Assembly: GCA_945901025.1 (NCBI GenBank)
Contig: CAMDJW010000004.1
Span: 91,098 to 155,097, forward strand
Source of the DNA: Spirosoma fluviale
Lineage (GTDB): Bacteria > Bacteroidota > Bacteroidia > Cytophagales > Spirosomataceae
DNA: 64,000 bases
Reading direction: 5' to 3'
Under the pieces are notes generated by a model. The model searched no databases. It was not told where the DNA came from and saw only the letters and a list, made by a program, of their open reading frames with translations. The position numbers and the translations under genes were made by a program. Shown piece after piece: positions 1-7,674 of the stretch (position 1 is the first letter of the stretch; the number at the start of each line of letters is the position of its first letter).

Positions 1-1
1 T

Positions 2-2575
2 CGGGATTTAGTTACTCAAAAGGCGCTGGCCTATATGCGCGGACTCCAAAAAGGAGGTATTATTACTTCTGCTAAGCATTTTCCAGGACATGGCGACACA
101 GGCGTAGATTCGCATTACGATATTCCTGTACTTCAGCATACTCGGAATCGACTCGATAGTCTGGAGCTTTTTCCTTACAAAGAATTGATTTCAAAGGGTC
201 TCCAAGGAATTATGGTGGGGCATTTAAGTATTCCTTCGCTCGACTCCACGGCGTCTTTAGCGAGCACCATGTCAAAGCCGATTGTTACTGGACTTTTGCG
301 CGATGAAATGAAGTTTGACGGATTGGTATTTACAGATGCGATGGACATGAAGGGTGCTACCAAAATGTTTCCTGAAGGTACGGCAAACGTAAAAGCACTC
401 TTGGCCGGCAATGATATTTTAGAAACGTTTGTGGATGTTCCCGCGGCATTTATTGCGATCAAGACAGCATTAGATAAAAATGAAATAACCATCGCAGATC
501 TTGATAAAAGAGTTAAACGGATTTTGAATGCGAAAGCATGGGCTGGACTAGACCGCTATCAAGCGATTCAAATGAATGACTTGATCAAGGATTTAAATCC
601 AGTCCAATCGGAGGTTTTGAAAAGGCAATTAGCTGAAAAGTCCGTCACCATTTTAAAGAACAGTGAAAGCATACTTCCACTAAGGCGTTTAGATACCTTA
701 AAGATTGCGACTTTGGCCATCGGGAAGGCTAATTATGGTTCTGTTTTCCCAACAGAGTTTCAAAAAATGGCCGAAAATTATGTAGAAATGGCACATTTTT
801 ATTTAGACGAATTAAGTCCAGATTCGACTATTATGCGGGTTGAAAAGGAATTGGAAAAGTATAATACGGTGCTTGTGGGGGTTCATGGAATCTCGTACCG
901 ACCGGTTAATAATTATGCTATCAAAGCACCCATCCAAGCTTTAGTGAAACGTTTTTCGACAGCAAAATCAATCGTAACGCATTTTGCCAATCCATTTACA
1001 CTGACCCAATTTGAAAACTTGAATCGGGCGTCGGCTTTAATCATGACGTATCAGGATGGGATAGCCCAACAAGAAGCTGCGGCGGAGGTGATTTTTGGTG
1101 GAATTGCTGCCGAGGGTAAACTGCCAGTGAGTGCCTCGAAAGACTATCCGTTTGGCTTGGGAATTGTGACTCCCACCTTAGCCAGATTGCAATATAGTGT
1201 ATTGCCCGAGGCAGTTGGAATACAAGGAAATTATTTGGCTCAGCAAGTGGATTCCTTAGCTAATTTAGCCATTCAAATTAAAGGAACTCCGGGGGCTGTT
1301 GTGCTCATTGCCAAGGAAGGCAAGGTCATTTACCATAAGGCCTATGGCAACCAAATTTATGAATCGACGGTGCCACTAAAAAAATCAGATATTTTTGATT
1401 TGGCGTCTATCACCAAGATTTCTACTTCAGTACCAGCTTTGATGCATTGGCAAGATCAAGGAAAATTTTCGGTTCAAAATACCATGGGGGAATTCATTCC
1501 GGCGCTGGCCAATAGCAATAAAAAGGATTTGAAATATGAGGATATTTTGACGCATCAAGCAAAATTAAAGGCTTGGATTCCTTTTTGGCAAGATTATATT
1601 GACAGTACTGACATGATTGTGCATAGCAAGAAATTCAATGAAATGTATGCCAAAGATGATTTGAAATTTTCTTTTGTAGAGAAGTATTTCACGAAGTCGG
1701 CGGGCGAAGAACGAGTGAAGAAAATTATTCGCCAAAAGAAAGATTTATGGGCCACCTGTGTGGATGTAAAAACGGAAGTGACACGTTGGAAGCCTTTCAC
1801 ACTTTCCTACGCACAATCGGACGAGTATCCAGTTCAAGTAGCACCTAATTTATGGGCGCATCGCTCTATATCCAATCAGATTTTTGAAGCGATAAAAAAT
1901 TCGCCTTTACGTGAAAAGAAGGAATATGTCTATTCAGATTTGTCGTATTATTTATTGCCGGAAATGGCTCCAAAAATTACGGGGAAATCGTGGCCTGAAT
2001 ATTTGGGAAATACTTTTTATAGGCCTCTGGGTGCGTCAACCTTAGTCTATCAGGCGGAGAAATATTTTCCATTAGCCAGGATTGTGCCTACTGAGTACGA
2101 TTCATTGTTTAGAAAAACGCTTATTCATGGAAAGGTGCATGATGAGGGTGCGGCACTTTTGGATGGGATTTCTGGGCATGCGGGCTTGTTTGGGAATGCC
2201 AATGATTTAGCAAAACTGATGCAAATGTATTTACAAAAGGGGTTTTACGGGGGCCAACAATACATTCAAGAGTCGACTGTAAGGCAATGGACGAATTATC
2301 CTTTTTCGATGGAAGAAAATTCAAGACGGGGGATTGGTTTTGATAAGGTGGATCGGAAAAAACCTGGGATATCAGCGGCCGCTTCAGCTAGCGCATCAAG
2401 CTTTGGTCATTCTGGTTTTACAGGAACATATACTTGGATCGATCCAGAGCATGATTTGGTGTATGTATTTCTTTCTAATCGCGTGTATCCTACTCGGAAT
2501 AATAGTAAGATTTCAGATGCTAATATCCGAACTGGAATTAATGAAGTCATTTATAAAGCGATTAAAAAAAAGTAA
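2..2575 (+). CDS. Glycoside hydrolase family 3 / beta-lactamase-fold fusion (5' end cut by window)
   Basis: Probable periplasmic N-acetylhexosaminidase fused to a serine hydrolase, likely in peptidoglycan turnover. The frame is open to the window edge, so the N-terminus is missing. Numbering from the Met at 35, the NagZ-type motif KHFPGHGDT is at 14-22 and the GH3 nucleophile region TDAMDM at 100-105 (D101 probable nucleophile). A class C beta-lactamase/penicillin-binding fold follows from about 410: SITK at 458-461 (SxxK), YSD at 633 in place of YxN, and HSGFTG at 792-797 in place of KTG. The segment at about 520-620 looks like a family insertion. Such two-domain proteins are common in Bacteroidota. 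The NagZ-like activity is a family inference, and the role of the second domain (esterase, peptidase or amidase) is unknown. The stop codon is 3 nt from the next start. Confidence 0.9.
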   Translation, partial: RDLVTQKALAYMRGLQKGGIITSAKHFPGHGDTGVDSHYDIPVLQHTRNRLDSLELFPYKELISKGLQGIMVGHLSIPSLDSTASLASTMSKPIVTGLLRDEMKFDGLVFTDAMDMKGATKMFPEGTANVKALLAGNDILETFVDVPAAFIAIKTALDKNEITIADLDKRVKRILNAKAWAGLDRYQAIQMNDLIKDLNPVQSEVLKRQLAEKSVTILKNSESILPLRRLDTLKIATLAIGKANYGSVFPTEFQKMAENYVEMAHFYLDELSPDSTIMRVEKELEKYNTVLVGVHGISYRPVNNYAIKAPIQALVKRFSTAKSIVTHFANPFTLTQFENLNRASALIMTYQDGIAQQEAAAEVIFGGIAAEGKLPVSASKDYPFGLGIVTPTLARLQYSVLPEAVGIQGNYLAQQVDSLANLAIQIKGTPGAVVLIAKEGKVIYHKAYGNQIYESTVPLKKSDIFDLASITKISTSVPALMHWQDQGKFSVQNTMGEFIPALANSNKKDLKYEDILTHQAKLKAWIPFWQDYIDSTDMIVHSKKFNEMYAKDDLKFSFVEKYFTKSAGEERVKKIIRQKKDLWATCVDVKTEVTRWKPFTLSYAQSDEYPVQVAPNLWAHRSISNQIFEAIKNSPLREKKEYVYSDLSYYLLPEMAPKITGKSWPEYLGNTFYRPLGASTLVYQAEKYFPLARIVPTEYDSLFRKTLIHGKVHDEGAALLDGISGHAGLFGNANDLAKLMQMYLQKGFYGGQQYIQESTVRQWTNYPFSMEENSRRGIGFDKVDRKKPGISAAASASASSFGHSGFTGTYTWIDPEHDLVYVFLSNRVYPTRNNSKISDANIRTGINEVIYKAIKKK

Positions 2576-2578
2576 TTG

Positions 2579-3469
2579 ATGCATATTTTAATCACGGGAG
2601 GGACTGGTTTAATTGGAAGGGCGTTGACTGAAAAGTTGAAATCTGAAGGACATACTGTGGCCATTTTATCTCGATCGGGGGGTGATTTTATATGGAATGT
2701 GCGGGATCGATTTATGGACCCTTTAGCCTTACAAAATGTAGATGCCATTGTGCATTTAGCCGGTGCGGGGATTGCAGAAAAACGTTGGTCTGCCGCTCGA
2801 AAAAAGGAAATTATAGACTCAAGAGTTGAAAGCGCGAGGTTGTTAGTGGACACGCTGGCGAGCCAAAACCATCAAATAAAAACGGTCGTTTCAGCATCAG
2901 GAATCGGGTATTATGGTTCTGATACGGGGGAAATAAATTGCACTGAAACCTCTATCCCAGGAGACGATTTTGTCGCTGAATGTACGAAGGAATGGGAGAA
3001 AAGTGTGGATCCTTTTCAAGCGCAAGGTATTCGAGTGGTGAAGTTGAGAACTGGCCTAGTCATGGCGAGCCAAGGAGGAATTTTTCGAGTGTTGGCCCGA
3101 CCCGTTTATTGGTTTATAGGCGCTATTTTAGGAACGGGAAAACAGTGGCAATCTTGGATTCACATCGATGATTTGGTGGAAATTTTTCATCAATCTTTGA
3201 TTAATTCTTCTGCTATAGGTGTGTATAATGCGGTAGCGCCGGAGCCTATTAGGCATGGTGATATGATTAGAATGATTGCAAAAAAACTAAAAAGACCATT
3301 AATTTTTCCGGCGATACCTATATGGTTTTTAAAAATTATTTTAGGTGAAATGGCCGATTTGGTGACGGGAGGAAATTTTGTTTCGAGTCAAAAAATACAA
3401 AAAGAGTTAACATTTACGTTTAAGTTTATGAGCTTCGCGGAGGCTATAAAAAAATTGACCTATGTCTAA
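2579..3469 (+). CDS. TIGR01777-family NAD(P)-binding epimerase (YfcH-like)
   Basis: Atypical short-chain dehydrogenase of the TIGR01777/YfcH family, with a Rossmann fold and a DUF1731-like C-terminal segment; its substrate is not established. The dinucleotide motif GGTGLIG is at 7-13. The family blocks GIGYYG and SWIHIDDL are also visible, and the length (296 aa) is typical. A TTG three bases upstream could also be read, but the ATG at 2579 gives the normal MHILITGG start. It lies 3 nt after the GH3 fusion gene and overlaps the next gene by 8 nt, so co-transcription is likely. Function is confident only at family level. Confidence 0.88.
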   Translation: MHILITGGTGLIGRALTEKLKSEGHTVAILSRSGGDFIWNVRDRFMDPLALQNVDAIVHLAGAGIAEKRWSAARKKEIIDSRVESARLLVDTLASQNHQIKTVVSASGIGYYGSDTGEINCTETSIPGDDFVAECTKEWEKSVDPFQAQGIRVVKLRTGLVMASQGGIFRVLARPVYWFIGAILGTGKQWQSWIHIDDLVEIFHQSLINSSAIGVYNAVAPEPIRHGDMIRMIAKKLKRPLIFPAIPIWFLKIILGEMADLVTGGNFVSSQKIQKELTFTFKFMSFAEAIKKLTYV

Positions 3470-4055
3470 AAATATTTTGATTTATTGTGGTTCATCCAAG
3501 GGACATAACGTCGTATATGAGCAAGAGGCGATTAAGCTTGTTCACTCACTAAAGGAACATGATTGTAAGATTATTTTCGGGGCTGGAAGCGTAGGCTTAA
3601 TGGGCGTGTTGGCGGATGAATATTTACGCATTGGGGGTGAATTGATCGGAGTAATTCCTTCCTTTATGGAGCCCTGGGAAGTGAAACATTTAGGGATTCA
3701 GACTTGTCATGTGACGCAGTCGATGCATGAACGCAAGGAAATGATGGCTGAAATGGCGGATGCTGTTATTGCGTTGCCGGGTGGATTTGGGACGCTGGAT
3801 GAGCTTTTTGAGATGTTGACTTGGAAGCAATTGGATTTACATCAAATGCCCATTAGTATTTTAAATACAGCGCATTATTATGATCATTTAATGAAACATT
3901 TAGACCATATGGTCCAAGAGGGATTTTTGAAGGAACGGAATTTATCGGCTTTACATATTGAATCAAATCCAGAGGATTTAGTCACTTATTTGATGAATTA
4001 TGAACCCGAAAAAATGGAAAAAAAATGGATTTATCGCGGTAAAAAAGAAGTTTAA
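3462..4055 (+). CDS. LOG-family protein (TIGR00730), putative nucleoside-5'-monophosphate phosphoribohydrolase
   Basis: Cytosolic lysine-decarboxylase-like Rossmann protein of the LOG family, whose studied members remove the base from cytokinin riboside 5'-monophosphates or ordinary nucleotides. The diagnostic PGGFGTLDE is at 106-114 and the preceding MHERKEMM at 88-95, both intact, so the active site is complete. At 197 aa it has the usual size. It overlaps the upstream epimerase by 8 nt and shares one base with the downstream OmpA-type gene, which indicates translational coupling. The true substrate in this organism is unknown. Confidence 0.9.
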   Translation: MSKNILIYCGSSKGHNVVYEQEAIKLVHSLKEHDCKIIFGAGSVGLMGVLADEYLRIGGELIGVIPSFMEPWEVKHLGIQTCHVTQSMHERKEMMAEMADAVIALPGGFGTLDELFEMLTWKQLDLHQMPISILNTAHYYDHLMKHLDHMVQEGFLKERNLSALHIESNPEDLVTYLMNYEPEKMEKKWIYRGKKEV

Positions 4056-5680
4056 TGAGGAAGGTATTGTTGCTATTTATGGGGATTTTATGTGCGCAAT
4101 ATGCTGTTGGCCAAAAACAACCCGAGAGTTTAGGTTCGGCGATCAATAGCGAATTTTCCGAATTAAACCCGGTCATGGCCCCTGATGGGAAGACCTTATA
4201 TTTTGGCAGAAAAAATCACCCATCTAATAAATACGGCTCTCAAGGATCTGAAACCGTGAAGGGATCTCAAGATATTTGGTATTCAGAAAATGTGAACGGG
4301 GTTTGGAGTACTGCTTTCAGGATGCCAGACGCTTTGAACCGCGATCAATATAATACGATTTTATCGATATCGCCTGATGGACAAACCATCCTTTTGAAGG
4401 GGGCTTATGTGCAAGGAAACTATGAGACGCGTGGTTTTTCTATCGCTAAAAAATCGATTTCTGGTTGGTCTATCCCGGAAAAAATCAATATTCCCTCCTA
4501 TGAAAAATTGAGTCGTGGGAAAAATGAATATGGCTATTTAAGTATGGATGGGAAGGCGCTTTTACTGGCATTTTCCGAGAAGAAAAATAGTGATCGGGAT
4601 GATATGTATGTGAGTTTTTTGAGGAATGGGTTTTGGACTAAACCGCAGAATTTGGGGTCTAGCATTAATACCGATTTTTCGGAAACGACGCCTTTTTTAG
4701 CTGCGGATGGAAAGACTTTGTATTTTTCGTCTGATCGACCTGGGGGTTTGGGGAGTCAAGATATATATGTCTCCAAACGTTTGGATGAGTCTTGGACTTC
4801 TTGGCGTAAACCCGTCAATGTGGGGGCACCCATAAACTCAGAGGAATATGACGCCTATTATAGCTTATCTGCCAAAGGGGATTTTGCCTATTTTTTGTCT
4901 AGTAAAAATTCAATGGGGAAGAAAGATATCTTTCGGATGGCGGTGGAAAAAGAACCTGAAATTCCTGTTGAACCGAAGAAAGTGGAGGCGCCGGTATTGG
5001 CCCAACAAGAAGTCAAGTCAAGTCCACGAATTGGTTCAAGTGAAACTTCTGAGGCGGTCGTTTTAGTTTCAGGAAAGGTGTTAAATAAAATATTGAATGT
5101 AGTGCCAGAGGGTGCAGAAATTACGTATGAGGATTTAAAAACGGGCCAATTATTAGGTACGGCAAAACCGGATCCATCCACGGGGGTATATAAATTAGTG
5201 CTTCCTTATGGGATAAATTATGGGATTACAGCGAAAGCTAATGGGTTTTTACCGAGTTCAATTAACCTAGACTTAAGTAAATTAAGGGGTCGGTATTTGG
5301 AATTAGATGAAAAAGATTTAGTGATGGCGGCCATTGCCAAAGGGGCTAAAATGACTATTAATAATTTGTTTTTTGAACTGGGCAAAGCGACTTTAACACC
5401 TGAATCCGATCCCGAGTTAAAGCGATTAGTCCAAGTGATGAATGAAAATGCGGATTTGCGCATTGAGATTTCCGGACATACGGATAATACTGGAACGGAT
5501 GCCATTAATGAGAAATTATCCCAAGCGCGCGCGGATGCAGTTAAAACGTATTTGTTGGCAGCAGGGGTAGCCTCAAATCGCATTCAGTCCAAAGGATATG
5601 GGTCATTAAAACCTATTGCTTCTAATGAAACGGAGGAAGGCCGACAAGCCAACCGGCGGGTCGAGTTTTCAATTTTATAA
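4055..5680 (+). CDS. PD40-repeat OmpA-family outer-membrane protein
   Basis: Secreted or outer-membrane anchored protein that binds peptidoglycan through a C-terminal OmpA domain. A signal peptide covers residues 1-19 (MRKVLLLFMGILCAQYAVG). Several PD40/WD40-like beta-propeller strands follow, recognisable by DGKTLYF at two places and SSDRPGGLGSQDIYV in the middle. A carboxypeptidase-regulatory-like segment lies at about 335-420. The OmpA domain is at about 430-541 with SGHTDNTG, LSQARADAV and NRRVEF, matching the diaminopimelate-binding Asp and Arg region. This architecture is frequent in Bacteroidota, sometimes linked to gliding or type IX secretion loci, but no such neighbours are seen here. 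Its last 6 nt overlap the convergent glycosyltransferase. Confidence 0.88.
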   Translation: MRKVLLLFMGILCAQYAVGQKQPESLGSAINSEFSELNPVMAPDGKTLYFGRKNHPSNKYGSQGSETVKGSQDIWYSENVNGVWSTAFRMPDALNRDQYNTILSISPDGQTILLKGAYVQGNYETRGFSIAKKSISGWSIPEKINIPSYEKLSRGKNEYGYLSMDGKALLLAFSEKKNSDRDDMYVSFLRNGFWTKPQNLGSSINTDFSETTPFLAADGKTLYFSSDRPGGLGSQDIYVSKRLDESWTSWRKPVNVGAPINSEEYDAYYSLSAKGDFAYFLSSKNSMGKKDIFRMAVEKEPEIPVEPKKVEAPVLAQQEVKSSPRIGSSETSEAVVLVSGKVLNKILNVVPEGAEITYEDLKTGQLLGTAKPDPSTGVYKLVLPYGINYGITAKANGFLPSSINLDLSKLRGRYLELDEKDLVMAAIAKGAKMTINNLFFELGKATLTPESDPELKRLVQVMNENADLRIEISGHTDNTGTDAINEKLSQARADAVKTYLLAAGVASNRIQSKGYGSLKPIASNETEEGRQANRRVEFSIL

Positions 5681-6676
5681 GGTAACGGTGTCAATGAAAT
5701 TGACAAGCCAGCGGAATGGCATGCTGGTGTATTTTCTGACGCGCAAGAATCGTTTTCGAGGCAAAATAGGCGCTGGTTTTATATAAAAACAAGGAAATTG
5801 TTTATACAAATTATGGCCATTCGCGATTAATGTTTGGGCATAAAAGTCGAATAGGGAGGCTACATCACCTTTTTCCTGAAAGGTATATCGGTTCTGATAT
5901 TTTGAAATTTGTGTAGGCTTTTCAGGACTATATCCGGAGAAATGAAAGAATATCAATGGGTATTTTTCATTAATCAAATACGGCTCATTGTCATTGGTAA
6001 TCACGCGTTCATGTAGGTTCCAATAGGCCATATTTAAACCTAAATGCCGACTTACATACACGTCTTCATAATACAATGGGGCAAAGTTTACCCATAATTG
6101 GTCTACAAACATGCCCTTTTCTAGATCAATGTAACAATGATCTCGTAAGCGATCTTTCCACCATGCCAAAAATGACTGAGTCGTAGCGGATCTTTTAGTC
6201 CCAATAAAACCTAAATTATAGAGCCCTGTATTAAGCAAACCTCTTTCTTGGGGTTCGTACTCGTCTGGGTAGGCCTTCAGCGTGTGTGGCGTTAAGAAAA
6301 GGCTGTTATTTTCCAATCCTTTTTCAATCTCAGTTAAGGGCTGGTAAATCACAATATCCGGATCAAAATAATGAACGATTTCGGCTTCAGGATAGGTATT
6401 GTAAATGTGTTCTAGGAAAAACGGCTTAACGGCAGTATTTAATTCTGTGATGTTGTATTTTTCACATAGATCATCTAAATCTTCAATGCCTATGGTATGC
6501 AATTCGATGAGCTCGTAGGGAGGCAACTGATCCTTTTGAATGTCCGATTTATCTAATCGGTCTACCAGGCCAATAAAATATCGATACGTTGGATTGTGCT
6601 TTTTAAGTGAATCACCAAGGGTTTTAGCTTGCGCTAAGTAGTTTATAGAACAAATGGTGAGGACTATTTTTTGCAT
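5675..6676 (-). CDS. Nucleotide-diphospho-sugar glycosyltransferase (GT-A fold, GT8-like)
   Basis: Probable cytosolic glycosyltransferase of the nucleotide-diphospho-sugar transferase superfamily. It opens with a GT-A nucleotide-binding strand (KIVLTICSINYLAQAKTLGDSL) and carries a DPD metal-binding motif in HYFDPDIVIYQPL. About 333 aa, no membrane segment, basic C-terminus. A TTG at 6682 could extend it by two residues; the ATG at 6676 is preferred because a TAnnTTTG promoter element lies about 20 nt upstream. It stands alone, convergent to the OmpA gene. Acceptor and donor sugars cannot be predicted. Confidence 0.78.
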   Translation of the reverse strand: MQKIVLTICSINYLAQAKTLGDSLKKHNPTYRYFIGLVDRLDKSDIQKDQLPPYELIELHTIGIEDLDDLCEKYNITELNTAVKPFFLEHIYNTYPEAEIVHYFDPDIVIYQPLTEIEKGLENNSLFLTPHTLKAYPDEYEPQERGLLNTGLYNLGFIGTKRSATTQSFLAWWKDRLRDHCYIDLEKGMFVDQLWVNFAPLYYEDVYVSRHLGLNMAYWNLHERVITNDNEPYLINEKYPLIFFHFSGYSPEKPTQISKYQNRYTFQEKGDVASLFDFYAQTLIANGHNLYKQFPCFYIKPAPILPRKRFLRVRKYTSMPFRWLVNFIDTVTL

Positions 6677-6694
6677 ATTCAAAATGATCAGTTA

Positions 6695-6702
6695 CAAAAG
6701 TA
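6695..6702 (-). promoter_or_regulatory. -7 promoter element (TACTTTTG) of the glycosyltransferase
   Basis: The minus strand reads TACTTTTG, an exact match to the Bacteroidota consensus TAnnTTTG, ending 19 nt before the ATG at 6676. No convincing -33 TTTG is seen at the usual spacing. Confidence 0.5.
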
Positions 6703-6757
6703 CTAAATGCAAATTAAAAAACGTTGTTGCTAAGCGAGCATTCGTTTAGGGTACTTT

Positions 6758-6790
6758 AGCTTTACTAACTTTTGAAAAGTTAGTAAAGCT
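6758..6790. repeat. 33-bp perfect palindrome, copy 1
   Basis: Two perfect 16-base arms, agctttactaactttt and its reverse complement, surround a single g. An identical palindrome with the central base complemented occurs at 13755-13787, so the two copies are exact reverse complements. This one lies in the gap between the divergently oriented glycosyltransferase start and the tRNA terminator. No T-tract follows on either strand, so a plain intrinsic terminator is not a good fit. Confidence 0.85.
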
Positions 6791-6846
6791 TGTTGGAACT
6801 TTGCTGGCTCGACTTAGCAAAAAGTATTTTTCGGGCCATAAATTTA

Positions 6847-6881
6847 AAACAAAAAGACCCTCAAGCAAGCTTGAAGGTCTT
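6847..6881 (-). terminator. Intrinsic terminator after the tRNA genes
   Basis: On the minus strand AAGACCTTCAAGC and GCTTGAGGGTCTT pair as a 13-bp stem with one wobble and a tiny loop, followed by TTTGTTTT. It begins 15 nt after the 3' end of tRNA-Leu and is a classic rho-independent terminator. Confidence 0.85.
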
Positions 6882-6895
6882 CAGTCGATTAATCG

Positions 6896-6981
6896 TACTT
6901 GGGATGGGAATCGAACCCACACGAGCGTTACGGCTCACAGGATTTTAAGTCCTGCGTGTCTACCAGTTCCACCACCCAAGC
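6896..6981 (-). tRNA. tRNA-Leu (anticodon UAA)
   Basis: An 86-nt class II tRNA on the minus strand. The acceptor stem GCTTGGG pairs with CCCAAGT (G-U at the first pair) and the discriminator is A. The D arm contains GGTAGACA, and the anticodon stem-loop CAGGA-CTTAAAA-TCCTG gives UAA. A long variable arm (GTGAGCCGTAACGCTCGT) and the T arm GTGGGTTCGATTCCCAT are clear. CCA is not encoded. It lies 45 nt downstream of tRNA-Gly, so the two may share a transcript, although a small hairpin lies between them. Confidence 0.96.
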
Positions 6982-7000
6982 GTCCCTGTAAAACTCAAAA

Positions 7001-7014
7001 GCACCGGAAGGTGC
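7001..7014 (-). terminator. Short hairpin between the two tRNA genes, possible weak terminator
   Basis: On the minus strand GCACC-TTCC-GGTGC is followed by TTTTGAGTTTT. The stem is only 5-6 bp, with a UUCC tetraloop. It could be a weak terminator for tRNA-Gly, or a processing landmark between co-transcribed tRNAs. Confidence 0.5.
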
Positions 7015-7026
7015 CTTCTTGTTTTG

Positions 7027-7099
7027 AGCGAAAGACGGGGTTCGAACCCGCGACCTCGACCTTGGCAAGGTCGCGCTCTACCAGCTGAGCTACTTTCGC
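7027..7099 (-). tRNA. tRNA-Gly (anticodon GCC)
   Basis: A 73-nt tRNA on the minus strand. The acceptor stem GCGAAAG pairs with CTTTCGC and the discriminator is T. The D arm is GCTCAGCTGGTAGAGC, the anticodon loop TTGCCAA gives GCC, and the T arm is GCGGGTTCGAACCCCGT. CCA is not encoded. A TAATTTTG promoter element lies 12 nt upstream of the 5' end. Confidence 0.97.
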
Positions 7100-7111
7100 A
7101 ATTTGTGGATG

Positions 7112-7119
7112 CAAAATTA
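7112..7119 (-). promoter_or_regulatory. -7 promoter element (TAATTTTG) for the tRNA pair
   Basis: Exact TAnnTTTG match on the minus strand, 12 nt before the tRNA-Gly 5' end, which is the right spacing for a short 5' leader. Confidence 0.6.
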
Positions 7120-7172
7120 AGACCTTAGACCCATTTATGCAAGAGGAAAGCAAATTTAAATGAAATATTCTC

Positions 7173-7180
7173 TAATTTTG
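7173..7180 (+). promoter_or_regulatory. -7 promoter element (TAATTTTG) of the Lrp-type regulator
   Basis: Exact TAnnTTTG match ending 17 nt before the ATG at 7198. If used, it gives a leader of about ten bases and makes the upstream GTG at 7180 an unlikely start, because that GTG would not be transcribed. Confidence 0.55.
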
Positions 7181-7197
7181 TGTTTTACATAATTATC

Positions 7198-7668
7198 ATG
7201 AGCATCATCAAGCTAGACCAAATTGACCATCAATTACTTGAAATACTTCAAAGTAATGCCAAAATTACCAACGCGCAGTTGTCCAAGGAGGTCGGGCTTT
7301 CCCCTGCTCCCACGCTTGAGCGCGTGAAGAAATTAGAGGCCACTGGCATCATTCAAAGTTATCATGCTCAGTTAGATAGAGATAAAGTGGGCTTGGGTGT
7401 GACTACTTTTGTCACGGTGACTTTGACGGGTCATAAGAAGCAAGTGACGGAATCTTTTGTTAATCAAATCAATCAAATTCCTGAAGTAATCGAATGCCAC
7501 CATGTGACTGGCGCAGGTGACTTCATGTTGAAAATTATCTCAAAAGATATTTCAACTTACCAGAAATTGATGTTGGAAAAAATAAACGAAATCGAAGAAG
7601 TTTCAGCTACATCTACGATGGTCATCTTATCTACCTTCAAAGAGAGCAAGGTTTTACCTATTCCTTGA
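7198..7668 (+). CDS. Lrp/AsnC-family transcriptional regulator
   Basis: Feast/famine regulator that probably senses an amino acid. The N-terminal winged HTH (about residues 5-55) contains the family block LDQIDHQLLEILQSNAKITN and the recognition-helix region GLSPAPTLERVKKLE. The C-terminal RAM/AsnC ligand-binding domain (about 65-150) includes VIECHHVTGAGDFMLKI. With the start at ATG 7198 the protein is 156 aa, the usual Lrp length; a GTG at 7180 would add six residues before the conserved start. It is monocistronic, ending 6 nt before the convergent tgt, so its target genes are not indicated by position. Confidence 0.93.
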   Translation: MSIIKLDQIDHQLLEILQSNAKITNAQLSKEVGLSPAPTLERVKKLEATGIIQSYHAQLDRDKVGLGVTTFVTVTLTGHKKQVTESFVNQINQIPEVIECHHVTGAGDFMLKIISKDISTYQKLMLEKINEIEEVSATSTMVILSTFKESKVLPIP

Positions 7669-7674
7669 TTTTAT

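Noticed and set aside
2334..2579. An 81-codon plus-strand frame inside the GH3/beta-lactamase gene
   Set aside because: It lies wholly over the C-terminal serine-hydrolase domain, which reads through intact in its own frame, so this is a shadow frame.
6801..7088. A 95-codon plus-strand open frame across the tRNA region
   Set aside because: It is antisense to both tRNA genes. The GFEPATSTLARSRSTS-type ending is the well-known artefact of reading tRNAs backwards.
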